Positions 1 through 7,080 are shown, numbered from the stretch's first letter. The stretch is DNA of 7,878 nucleotides from Bacteroidota bacterium (GCA_020047835.1 JAIFNJ010000171.1:1-7878); one strand, 5' to 3'. The notes: generated by a model from the sequence alone, not told the origin. A program made the numbers and translations.

Positions 1-71
1 CCAACTGTGATGTATTTAAAAAAATCTTTCATAATAAGTCCCAAAAAGTGCAAGTTATATGTCAAATTGTG

Positions 72-96
72 TATTGATAGTCCCTAGGTATCAATA
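72..96. promoter_or_regulatory. Candidate operator O1: 8-bp inverted repeat over the promoter
   Basis: TATTGATA (72-79) and TATCAATA (89-96) are exact reverse complements separated by 9 bases, with a CCTAGG palindrome in the spacer. The left arm covers the -33 TTG and the right arm ends just before the -7 element, which is where a repressor would block polymerase. An 8-bp repeat alone could arise by chance. The case rests on its position and on a similar second copy at 121-143. A dyad suggests a dimeric LacI- or GntR-type regulator more than an AraC-type one. No regulator gene is in the window. Confidence 0.45.
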
Positions 97-104
97 TATA
101 TTTG
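74..104 (+). promoter_or_regulatory. Probable Bacteroidota-type promoter of the rhamnose operon
   Basis: TTG at 74-76 and TATATTTG at 97-104 are separated by 20 bases. This matches the Bacteroidota sigma-factor consensus (TTG near -33, TAnnTTTG near -7). Transcription would start about 60 bases before the rhaT ATG. It is the only good match I found upstream of a gene in this window, and its -33 element lies inside an inverted repeat. Short AT-rich motifs also occur by chance, so this is inferred, not proven. Confidence 0.6.
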
Positions 105-120
105 TTTTGTATAATTTTTG

Positions 121-143
121 TATTGGTATCAAAAATATCAATT
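121..143. promoter_or_regulatory. Candidate operator O2: degenerate copy of O1
   Basis: TATTGGTA (121-128) and TATCAATT (136-143) each match the corresponding O1 arm at 7 of 8 positions, with a 7-base instead of 9-base spacer. The centre lies about 48 bases downstream of the O1 centre, between the predicted transcription start and the rhaT ATG. A roadblock or looping site is possible. An extra TATCAA occurs at 127-132. Confidence 0.35.
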
Positions 144-172
144 ATTTTTTAAAAACTAACTAACTTTTAAAT

Positions 173-1225
173 ATGCAAGCATTATTAGGAGTATTATTCC
201 ATTCATTAGGGGGGATTGCATCAGGAAGTTTTTATATGCCTTTTAATAAGGTAAAAAGTTGGGCCTGGGAGAGTTTTTGGATTGTTGGCGGGCTTTTTTC
301 ATGGCTTATTGTCCCACCGATAGCTGCCTATTTAACTGTTCCGGGATTTGCCACGATTATTTCGGCAGGTTCAAGCCAGATTTTATTCTTTACATTCCTT
401 ATGGGATTGCTCTGGGGCATTGGAGGTCTTTCATACGGATTGGGTGTTAGGTATTTGGGTATGTCGTTAGGAAATTCGATTGTTCTTGGTTTTTGTGCTG
501 CGTTTGGTGCAATAATACCCTCCATCTATTATACTATTAATCCTACAATAGGCAAAATCTCTTTTTCCGATATGTTAGCTACTTCCGGGGGCCAAATAAT
601 CCTTTTAGGGGTTGTTGTTTGTTTGATTGGTATTGCATTATCAGGCAAGGCGGGCATGATGAAAGAGCGGGAGCTTTCCGAAGAGGATCAAAAATCCAGT
701 GTTCCGGAGTTTAGTTTGGTGAAAGGTCTAATTATAGCAATTTTATCGGGAATATTAAGTTCATTTTTCAATTTTGGAATTGAGGCAGGTAAACCATTAG
801 CAGAGGCGGCAGTGGCTGCTGGATTTAATCCCTTATATCAGAATAATGTAACTTTTGTAGTCATTCTTTGGGGTGGTTTAACTACCAACTTAATATGGAC
901 ATCCCTTCTAAGTATTAAAAACAAATCATATGGTGATTTTGTAAATACAAAATCACCTATTGCTAAAAACATTGTGTTTTCAGCTATGGCAGGGACTATC
1001 TGGTTTCTGCAGTTTTTCTTTTATGGAATGGGTGAAAGTAAGCTAGGAAACGGCGCAAGCTCATGGATACTTCATATGGCAACCATTATTCTTACTGCCA
1101 ACTTGTGGGGAATTTATCGCAATGAGTGGAAAGGTGTTGCAACAAAAACTAAATGGACAATTACGCTGGGTATATTCGCAATACTGCTATCGGTGGTAAT
1201 AGTTGGTTTGGGTAATTCATTATAA
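173..1225 (+). CDS. rhaT: L-rhamnose/H+ symporter, RhaT family
   Basis: This 350-residue inner-membrane permease would import L-rhamnose with protons. The length is close to the usual size of the family (about 344 residues in E. coli), and the N-terminus has a RhaT-like pattern: a G-rich first helix, a YMPFNKVKSW turn and then WESFW at about residues 32-36. About ten hydrophobic segments can be drawn, near residues 3-20, 31-55, 66-90, 97-117, 138-158, 183-203, 224-246, 266-286, 295-313 and 326-348. A charged cytoplasmic loop lies near 160-178. The ATG at 173 follows an A/T-rich leader without Shine-Dalgarno, normal for this phylum. It is first in the probable operon, about 30 bp ahead of rhaA, which supports rhamnose as substrate. 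A related 6-deoxysugar remains possible. Codons for residues 254-262 contain a perfect inverted repeat, annotated separately. Confidence 0.9.
   Translation: MQALLGVLFHSLGGIASGSFYMPFNKVKSWAWESFWIVGGLFSWLIVPPIAAYLTVPGFATIISAGSSQILFFTFLMGLLWGIGGLSYGLGVRYLGMSLGNSIVLGFCAAFGAIIPSIYYTINPTIGKISFSDMLATSGGQIILLGVVVCLIGIALSGKAGMMKERELSEEDQKSSVPEFSLVKGLIIAILSGILSSFFNFGIEAGKPLAEAAVAAGFNPLYQNNVTFVVILWGGLTTNLIWTSLLSIKNKSYGDFVNTKSPIAKNIVFSAMAGTIWFLQFFFYGMGESKLGNGASSWILHMATIILTANLWGIYRNEWKGVATKTKWTITLGIFAILLSVVIVGLGNSL
932..957. repeat. Perfect 12-bp inverted repeat inside rhaT
   Basis: GGTGATTTTGTA (932-943) is followed after AA by its exact reverse complement TACAAAATCACC (946-957). As RNA it could form an 11-bp stem closed by an AAAU tetraloop. 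It encodes residues GDFVNTKSP in the loop between predicted membrane segments 7 and 8. No T-run follows, so it is not a typical terminator. Possible roles are an intragenic operator, an mRNA stability or pausing element, or a chance result of codon choice. Confidence 0.85.
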
Positions 1226-1254
1226 AAGAAAATATTAATTTAAAATAATTGGTA

Positions 1255-2523
1255 ATGGTAAGTATTGAGCTTGTAAAACAATCATACGCTTTAGCTAAAC
1301 AACAATATGCTGCACTTGGAGTAGATACCGACTTAGTGCTTGAAAAAATAAAGAATGTAGTAATTAGTTTACATTGTTGGCAAACCGATGATGTTGGAGG
1401 GTTTGAAACGCCTGATGCAACTTTGTCTGGGGGTGGGATTCAGGCTACTGGTAATTTTCCCGGTAAGGCTACCAATATTGAGGAAATGCGCAAAGACCTT
1501 GAAAAAGTATTGTCACTGCTACCTGGAAAACAACGCTTAAACCTGCACGCTATTTATGGTGATTTTCAGGGTGAGTTGGTTGATCGCGATCAGATTGAAG
1601 TGAAACACTATCAGAGCTGGATTGATTGGTGCAAAAAGCAAGGCATTGGCATGGATTTTAATGCATCGTGTTTCTCCCATCCAAAAGCAGCTTCAGGTTT
1701 TACATTATCATCAAAGAACGAGAGCGAACGTAAATTTTGGGTAGAGCACTTAAGGCGTTGCCGTGCCATTTCGGCTGAAATAGGGAGACAACTTGGTACC
1801 CCCTGTGTACATAATACATGGATACCCGATGGTTCAAAAGATACACCCATCGACCGTAACGGACATCGTGTTCTTTTAAACAAATCATTGAATGAAGCTA
1901 TGGCAATCATCTTTCCTAAAGAGCAGATGAAGGATTCTGTGGAAAGCAAGCTTTTTGGTATTGGTGCAGAATCGATGACAGTAGGTTCACATGATTTCTA
2001 TTTAGGCTATGCAATAAAAAACAATAAATTAATAACTCTTGATAATGGTCACTTTCATCCCACCGAACAAGTGGGAGATAAAATATCAGCCTGTTTGCAA
2101 TTTGTTGATGAGATACTTCTGCATCTTACACGACCCATACGTTGGGATTCAGACCATGTAGTTACGCTTAATGAAGAGATTCAGTTAATTGCCTCTGAAA
2201 TTATAAGAAATAATTATCTGAGTAGGGTTAATATTGGACTCGACTTTTTTGATGCATCGATTAATCGTATCGGGGCTTATGTAATTGGAACCCGGGCAGC
2301 ACAAAAAGCATTTCTTATTGCTATGCTGGAGCCAACAGCTATGCTTAGAAAGTATGAAGATACAGGTCAAAATTTTGAAAGACTGGCTTTGTTGGAAGAA
2401 TTGAAAACTAAATCATTCGGAGCTGTCTGGGATTACTTTTGTTTACAGGAAAATGTGCCTGTAGGAGAGGATTATATCACTGAAATTCAGGTTTACGAGA
2501 ATAAAGAATTAAAACGGAGATAA
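1255..2523 (+). CDS. rhaA: L-rhamnose isomerase
   Basis: This cytoplasmic metal-dependent enzyme interconverts L-rhamnose and L-rhamnulose. The reading frame also opens at a TTG at 1249, but I prefer the ATG six bases later, giving 422 residues, close to the roughly 420 usual for the family. Family motifs are clear: CWQTDDVGGFE near residues 41-51, SCFSHP near 138-143, GAESM near 237-241, LDNGHFHPTE near 262-271 and WDSDHVV near 297-303. The HxH and DxD in the last two motifs are the metal and catalytic ligands in characterised RhaA, with E239, D263 and D330 (in LDFFDAS) as further likely ligands. Nothing is truncated and all these residues are present, so activity is expected. It follows rhaT by 29 bp without a terminator and is almost certainly co-transcribed. 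By eye its base composition is less AT-rich than the next two genes. Confidence 0.95.
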   Translation: MVSIELVKQSYALAKQQYAALGVDTDLVLEKIKNVVISLHCWQTDDVGGFETPDATLSGGGIQATGNFPGKATNIEEMRKDLEKVLSLLPGKQRLNLHAIYGDFQGELVDRDQIEVKHYQSWIDWCKKQGIGMDFNASCFSHPKAASGFTLSSKNESERKFWVEHLRRCRAISAEIGRQLGTPCVHNTWIPDGSKDTPIDRNGHRVLLNKSLNEAMAIIFPKEQMKDSVESKLFGIGAESMTVGSHDFYLGYAIKNNKLITLDNGHFHPTEQVGDKISACLQFVDEILLHLTRPIRWDSDHVVTLNEEIQLIASEIIRNNYLSRVNIGLDFFDASINRIGAYVIGTRAAQKAFLIAMLEPTAMLRKYEDTGQNFERLALLEELKTKSFGAVWDYFCLQENVPVGEDYITEIQVYENKELKRR

Positions 2524-2559
2524 GTTTAGTTTTAGTAGAATAGTTTGAGTAGTTTGTAA

Positions 2560-2605
2560 ATGAATGATGTGGTAAGCAATTTTTATATTGCTTGCCACAT
2601 TTCAT
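2560..2605 (+). promoter_or_regulatory. Long stem-loop between rhaA and the aldolase gene
   Basis: ATGTGGTAAGCAAT (2567-2580) pairs with ATTGCTTGCCACAT (2587-2600) around the 6-base loop TTTTAT. Thirteen of 14 pairs are Watson-Crick and the other is a G-U wobble. Beyond a two-base bulge (TG, 2565-2566), ATGAA (2560-2564) pairs with TTCAT (2601-2605). No T-run follows, so a simple intrinsic terminator is unlikely. It ends 17 bases before the aldolase ATG. It may be an mRNA processing or stability element that sets different levels for rhaT-rhaA and the aldolase-kinase pair, or a partial attenuator. Confidence 0.75.
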
Positions 2606-2622
2606 GACTTAAAAAGCAAGGA

Positions 2623-3747
2623 ATGAAAAATAAGGAGCTGGATCAATTAATTGCTATTTCGCAATATTATGGCAACAATTCTGAATATGTTATTGCGGGG
2701 GGTGGTAACACTTCATTTAAAGATGACAATAATATATGGGTAAAGGCTAGTGGCAATTCCCTTTCAACAATTAAGGAAGACGGTTTTGTATGTTTATCGC
2801 GCTCTGTTCTAAAGCAATTAAAAGAAAAGGAATACAGTCAGAATAGCACTTTACGCGAGGAACAGGTCAAACATGATTTGAACGCAGCTATTGTTGATCC
2901 AAAACATTTGCGCCCTTCGGTAGAAACTTCCATGCATGAAATAATTGATTTCTCGTACATTGTTCATACGCATCCAACCTTTGTTAATGCTTTAATGTGC
3001 AGTAAAAATGCCAAAAAACTCACAAAGGAGATTTTTGGAAATGATGTTATTTTTGTTGAATATACCGATCCTGGATATATTTTATTTAAAAAAGTATTAA
3101 GTAAAATAAATGATTTTAAAGATGAGAGAGGTTTTGAACCTTCAGTAATATTTCTTCAAAATCATGGTGTTTTTGTAGGTGCAAATACAACTGATGAAAT
3201 AAAATCAATTTATACTGACATTGATGCAAAGCTTAGAATATTAATTGATAAACAGGATATAAATACATCCTATATAAATAAAGAATCACCTAAACTGAAG
3301 CTAATTGACCATTATTTTAGCAATAAATCATTGATAGCGAAAGGGTATTTTGGCGAGTTGATACAATATTTCATAAAAAGCAGCACCTCGTTTCTGCAAA
3401 TATCAAAACCTTTTACACCCGACATTATCGTCTATTGTAAATCAAATTATCTTTTTTTAGAAAAAGACTCCGATGAATCTGTTATTGCCGAATCGATTGA
3501 ACTTTTCCAAAGCATCCATGGCTATTTTCCAAAAGTTATTATTATGGAGAACGATTGTTTGGTTGTGGTAGACGATTCCGACAAGAATATTCAAACCATT
3601 TTACAAGTTTTTATTGATATGATGAAGATTAGTTTGTATTCAAATAGTTTTGGAGGTCCAAATTTTATGACCATCGAACAAATCGAGTTTATCGATAATT
3701 GGGAGGTCGAAAATTATAGGCGTAAAATATCAAAAGAAGCAAATTAA
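2623..3747 (+). CDS. Class II aldolase, probable rhamnulose-1-phosphate aldolase (RhaE-like aldolase domain alone)
   Basis: The 374-residue product has the class II aldolase/adducin fold. Visible motifs are GGGNTS (26-31), which with ASGNSL (42-47) probably binds phosphate, the catalytic-type Glu101 in SVETSMHEI, and zinc-ligand histidines in HTHP (115, 117) and QNHG (181). The likely reaction is cleavage of L-rhamnulose-1-phosphate to DHAP and L-lactaldehyde. It is longer than the classical RhaD/FucA aldolases (about 215-275 residues). YTDPGY (147-152) and the C-terminal IDNWEVENYRRK resemble the aldolase half of the large fusion enzymes (RhaE/RhaEW, YuxG type) that also carry a short-chain lactaldehyde dehydrogenase. 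Here the protein stops where that half would begin, so lactaldehyde must be handled by another gene. The ATG at 2623 is 99 bp after rhaA. The stop overlaps the next start. A fuculose- or other ketose-phosphate specificity cannot be excluded. Confidence 0.8.
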   Translation: MKNKELDQLIAISQYYGNNSEYVIAGGGNTSFKDDNNIWVKASGNSLSTIKEDGFVCLSRSVLKQLKEKEYSQNSTLREEQVKHDLNAAIVDPKHLRPSVETSMHEIIDFSYIVHTHPTFVNALMCSKNAKKLTKEIFGNDVIFVEYTDPGYILFKKVLSKINDFKDERGFEPSVIFLQNHGVFVGANTTDEIKSIYTDIDAKLRILIDKQDINTSYINKESPKLKLIDHYFSNKSLIAKGYFGELIQYFIKSSTSFLQISKPFTPDIIVYCKSNYLFLEKDSDESVIAESIELFQSIHGYFPKVIIMENDCLVVVDDSDKNIQTILQVFIDMMKISLYSNSFGGPNFMTIEQIEFIDNWEVENYRRKISKEAN

Positions 3748-5123
3748 TGAGCAAAAAAGAAGTTATAGCTGTTTTTGATATTGGAAAAACCAATAAAAAA
3801 TTTTTTTTGTTTGATGCTCATCTGAAGATTTTATTTCGACAAGAACAAAAATTTGAAACCATTTTAGATGATGATGGATTTGAATGTGATGATATTGAGT
3901 TAATTGAAATATGGATTCATACCACGTTGAAAATATATTCATCAAGTAAAGAATATGAAGTGGTTGGCGTGAATTTTTCGGCATACGGCGCTACATTGGT
4001 TTTTTTGAATAAAGACGGAAAGCGATTAACACCTATTTATAATTATTTGAAAGAAGTTTCACCTGAAATAAAGTTGAACTTATTTAATAAATATGGAGGG
4101 GAGGATGATTTTTGCCGCAAAACGGGTAGTCCCGCGTTAGGAGCCTTATTGAACTCAGGGGTTCAGATTTTATGGTTAAAAATAGAGCATCCCGAAATTT
4201 TTAAGAACGTAACTGATATTATCCATTTTCCGCAATATTTATCATATCTGTTAACCCAACAAATTGTTTCCGACTCTACCTCAATTGGTTGTCATACCTT
4301 TTTGTGGGATTTTGATGGTAACAAATACCATGATTGGCTTCAACTTGAGGGGATTATACTTCCAAATCCAATACCCAATTCACATACTTTTAATATAAAA
4401 ATTAATGGTAAAGGAGTACATTTTGGAATAGGAATACATGATAGTTCATCATCGTTAATACCGTATCAACAAGGGAGTAGTGAAAGATTCTTACTGATTT
4501 CGACCGGAACGTGGTGTATAAATATTAATCCCTTTAACCACAAACCCTTAACCCAGGCTCAGCTCAGAAGTGATTGCTTGTCATATTTAAGTGTTGATCA
4601 ACAAACTGTTAAGGCTTCTCGTTTATTTATGGGTTATATCCACAATATTAATACACAAAGGTTATGTACAGTTTTTGATGTACCTGCAGATAGTTTTAAA
4701 ACAGTAAAAATAAATGAATTTCTCTTAAATGAATTTTTTATAAATATAAATTATGAACATAAATTCTTTAGTGATGGAGTTCCTGAAGGATATTTAGATG
4801 AGAAAATTGATCTTTCAATGTTTACTGATTTTTCTGAAGCTTATCATCGCTTAATGTTTGATTTAACCCTGCTTAATTCTAAAAGTATTAATCTGATACT
4901 TTCAGAGCAAGATGAGATAAGGAATTTATATATTTCAGGTGGTTTTACAAAGAATGAAATTTTTGTAAGATTGTTAGCAAGCTTTTATCCAAATTACAAC
5001 GTTTTTACATCAGAAGTTGATAATGCAAGTGCTTTAGGTGCGGCCATGGTTATTAGGGATGCATTTAGCTGTGTGGATAAACCAACCATTGATTTAGGAC
5101 TGAAAAAGTGGAAAGCGATTTAG
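3747..5123 (+). CDS. FGGY-family carbohydrate kinase, probable L-rhamnulose kinase
   Basis: This 458-residue cytoplasmic sugar kinase has the two-domain actin-like FGGY layout. DIGKTN (11-16) is the first phosphate motif, IHDSSSS (230-236) holds the probable catalytic base Asp232, STGTW (252-256) is the second phosphate motif, and SGGF (397-400) with NASALGAAM (426-434) forms the adenosine site. Context gives the role: ATP-dependent phosphorylation of L-rhamnulose before aldol cleavage. The classical RhaB start motif (DLGASSGR) is absent, so this is a separate FGGY subgroup and the substrate rests on neighbourhood. Its ATG overlaps the aldolase TAA by one base (TAATG), implying translational coupling and matched amounts of the two enzymes. 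The C-terminus is intact. Fuculokinase- or xylulokinase-like activity is the main alternative. By eye the gene is AT-richer than rhaT and rhaA. Confidence 0.8.
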   Translation: MSKKEVIAVFDIGKTNKKFFLFDAHLKILFRQEQKFETILDDDGFECDDIELIEIWIHTTLKIYSSSKEYEVVGVNFSAYGATLVFLNKDGKRLTPIYNYLKEVSPEIKLNLFNKYGGEDDFCRKTGSPALGALLNSGVQILWLKIEHPEIFKNVTDIIHFPQYLSYLLTQQIVSDSTSIGCHTFLWDFDGNKYHDWLQLEGIILPNPIPNSHTFNIKINGKGVHFGIGIHDSSSSLIPYQQGSSERFLLISTGTWCININPFNHKPLTQAQLRSDCLSYLSVDQQTVKASRLFMGYIHNINTQRLCTVFDVPADSFKTVKINEFLLNEFFININYEHKFFSDGVPEGYLDEKIDLSMFTDFSEAYHRLMFDLTLLNSKSINLILSEQDEIRNLYISGGFTKNEIFVRLLASFYPNYNVFTSEVDNASALGAAMVIRDAFSCVDKPTIDLGLKKWKAI

Positions 5124-5199
5124 GTTGTTCCAAACAAAATTTGTGAAAGTTTTGAATTGTTTTAGACGAGAATTAATTACTAAATAAATATTGACACTT

Positions 5200-6942
5200 A
5201 TGAGAATTATTATTTTTATCCTGATTGTAACATTTGGTTTTCAACAATTAATATTTGCTCAGAACTTGGTTCAGGGGAAATGGAAATTTATTACCAGCGA
5301 TAGCAATGAGTATTCCAAACCTTCATTTAATGATAAAGATTGGAAGGAAATTGAGGCCGGTATTCTGTGGGAAAATCAAGGCTACGAAGGGTATAATGGT
5401 TTTGCTTGGTATCGCTTTACTGTTATTATTCCATCTGAAATGAAAGCTAATGCGGCTAAAGATGGTGGGTTATTACTCGATCTTCAAAAAATTGATGATG
5501 CTGATGAAACTTTTTTTAACGGAATGTTGATAGGTGGAAGTGGCCAAATGCCTCCGAATTATATGGGTGCTTATGATAAAGAGCGAAAATATATCATCCC
5601 ATTTAGTAAAATTTTATGGGATAAAGAGAATACTATCGCAGTAAGGGTTTATGATCAATTAGGGGGTGGAGGTATCTATGGAGGCAATGTTTCATTGAGA
5701 ATGATGGGATTGAATGATAACCTCAAGATAAGGGTAAATTGTTTACAATCTGATCATATAGTACGTTTAGGTAATAGTATTGAGTTAACTGTTAGTTTTA
5801 CAAATGATAACAATGTTTTGTTAGATGGAATGATAAGAATTGAGGTAAAAAGTGATTTTGGTAATATTGTATTTAGCCAGGAAAAAACATTTATACTGGA
5901 AAAGAAGTCAAAGAAGCAACAAAAGTTTTTAATTTCAGATTTAGCACCCGGCTTTTATAAAGCGACTATTCACTTCAATGCCAATTTTACAACCTTTCAA
6001 ACGACAACTAGTTTTGGTATTGAACCTGAAAAAATTGTATCGCCTACCGATCGTCAACCCGATTTTGAAGATTACTGGAATCGGGCAAGGAAAGAATTAG
6101 CAGCGGTTGATCCGCAATACAAGCTAATTCGAATTGACAGCCTCTGTACGCCTACCCGAAATGCCTATCTCCTTGAGATGCGTTCCTTGGGTAACGTATT
6201 GATCCGTGGGTGGTATGCCGAACCGGTTAAGCCAGGTAAATACCCGGCTATTCTTCAGTTGCCAGGTTATAGTGGGAATATGGAAATGACGTGGGCATAT
6301 GCTGGAGACGATTTTGTGGTATTAGCACTAAATATTCGGGGTCATGGAAATAGTCGCGACAACATTGCACCATCGTTCAATTCAGTTCCTTCTTATTTGC
6401 AAACTCAATTGGCAGACAAAGAACAGTATATTTATCGTGGGGCATATATGGACACTAGGCGGGCTGTTGACTTTCTATTTACCCGTTCAATAGTTGATAC
6501 TACTAAATTGGTAGTAGAAGGTGGAAGCCAAGGAGGAGCTCTTAGTTATGCAACTGCGGCGCTAAACAACGATAGAATTCGATTATGTGTTGCTGCAGTT
6601 CCATTTCTAAGTGACTTTCCGCATTATTTTATTTTAGGCAACTGGCCGGGCAATGAGTTTAAAGAATATAAAATGAACTATCCAGAATTAAGTTGGGAAA
6701 AAATCTATGAAACACTAAGTTATATTGATATTAAAAACCTTGCACCGTGGATAAAGGCTCCTGTTTTAATGAGTGTTGGATTAATGGATGAAACTTGTCC
6801 ACCACATATTAATTTTGCAGCCTATAATCAATTGAAAGTTCCAGAAAAGGAATATAGAATTTTCCCTGAGTCAGGACATGGCCTTCCTGCAGAATACAAT
6901 GAGGTTCGTAATAAATGGATTAGGACTCAGTTAGGGATGTGA
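5200..6942 (+). CDS. Secreted CE7/AXE1-type carbohydrate esterase with N-terminal GH2-like beta-sandwich
   Basis: I use the ATG at 5200 (580 residues), not the in-frame TTG at 5191, because it gives a clean signal peptide: a short basic start, a hydrophobic core and LIFAQ near residue 21. Without a lipobox Cys the product is probably periplasmic or secreted. Residues about 22-170 form a galactose-binding/GH2-N-like domain (FAWYRFTV, then DDADETFFNG and NTIAVRVYD). About 172-275 looks like an Ig-like spacer. About 278-580 is an alpha/beta hydrolase of the acetyl-xylan-esterase/cephalosporin-C-deacetylase type. It shows PGYSG (355-359), RGHGNS (380-385), nucleophile Ser443 in GGSQGG, Asp530 in GLMDETCPP and His560 in SGHG, so the triad is complete. 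The likely role is deacetylation of oligosaccharides; the glycan is unknown. It lies 76 bp after the kinase, with no terminator or good promoter seen in the gap, so it may belong to the same transcript. Confidence 0.85.
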   Translation: MRIIIFILIVTFGFQQLIFAQNLVQGKWKFITSDSNEYSKPSFNDKDWKEIEAGILWENQGYEGYNGFAWYRFTVIIPSEMKANAAKDGGLLLDLQKIDDADETFFNGMLIGGSGQMPPNYMGAYDKERKYIIPFSKILWDKENTIAVRVYDQLGGGGIYGGNVSLRMMGLNDNLKIRVNCLQSDHIVRLGNSIELTVSFTNDNNVLLDGMIRIEVKSDFGNIVFSQEKTFILEKKSKKQQKFLISDLAPGFYKATIHFNANFTTFQTTTSFGIEPEKIVSPTDRQPDFEDYWNRARKELAAVDPQYKLIRIDSLCTPTRNAYLLEMRSLGNVLIRGWYAEPVKPGKYPAILQLPGYSGNMEMTWAYAGDDFVVLALNIRGHGNSRDNIAPSFNSVPSYLQTQLADKEQYIYRGAYMDTRRAVDFLFTRSIVDTTKLVVEGGSQGGALSYATAALNNDRIRLCVAAVPFLSDFPHYFILGNWPGNEFKEYKMNYPELSWEKIYETLSYIDIKNLAPWIKAPVLMSVGLMDETCPPHINFAAYNQLKVPEKEYRIFPESGHGLPAEYNEVRNKWIRTQLGM

Positions 6943-7000
6943 TAGTTCTGTTATTGAGAATAATGTATGTGTGTGAATTAAACCATACCCTAAGTTTTTT
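6931..7000 (+). terminator. Weak candidate terminator after the esterase gene
   Basis: TTAGGGATG (6931-6939, overlapping the end of the coding region) can pair with CATACCCTAA (6984-6993) with one bulged base. A small TTATT/AATAA hairpin lies inside, and T6 follows at 6995-7000. The enclosed loop is long (about 44 bases), so this is a marginal intrinsic terminator, listed because it is where one is expected. Confidence 0.25.
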
Positions 7001-7018
7001 GATTAATTGTTATTGAGA
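6949..7018 (+). repeat. 11-bp direct repeat pair
   Basis: TGTTATTGAGA occurs at 6949-6959 and again at 7008-7018, 59 bases apart start to start, on both sides of the candidate terminator T-run. No mobile element lies between the copies. It may be the trace of a small duplication, a binding-site pair, or chance. Confidence 0.5.
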
Positions 7019-7058
7019 GTCTTTGTAATTATAAAAAAAGCTATTCTACTTTTTAGGT

Positions 7059-7080
7059 CATAAAGAATTAATTCATTATG
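7059..7080. promoter_or_regulatory. 22-bp near-perfect palindrome
   Basis: CATAA (7059-7063), A, the palindrome GAATTAATTC (7065-7074), A, TTATG (7076-7080): ten of eleven symmetric pairs match. With no spacer it suits a protein-binding site on DNA better than an RNA hairpin. It lies more than 400 bp before the next gene, so its target is unclear. AT-rich DNA makes chance palindromes more likely. Confidence 0.4.

Noticed and set aside
1..71. Possible end of an upstream gene or insertion sequence at the left edge
   Set aside because: No open frame of useful length, terminal inverted repeat or target duplication could be seen in this short AT-rich stretch.
1249..1254. TTG start for rhaA two codons upstream of the ATG
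   Set aside because: The ATG at 1255 is in frame two codons later, a stronger start, and no ribosome-binding signal favours the TTG.
1581..1592. 12-bp palindrome TGATCGCGATCA in rhaA
   Set aside because: About two perfect 12-bp palindromes are expected by chance in a window this size, and this one has no supporting context.
1611..1949. 112-codon minus-strand frame opposite rhaA
   Set aside because: It is a shadow of a strongly conserved gene. The + strand encodes intact RhaA motifs and the antisense product resembles nothing.
5191..5199. TTG start for the esterase three codons upstream of the ATG
   Set aside because: The ATG at 5200 gives a normal signal peptide with an early basic residue. 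The longer form only adds M-T-L in front of it.
5124..5199. Promoter or terminator between the kinase and esterase genes
   Set aside because: There is no TAnnTTTG match with a spaced TTG and no stem followed by Ts. Only a 5-bp ACAAA/TTTGT dyad is present, too short to call.
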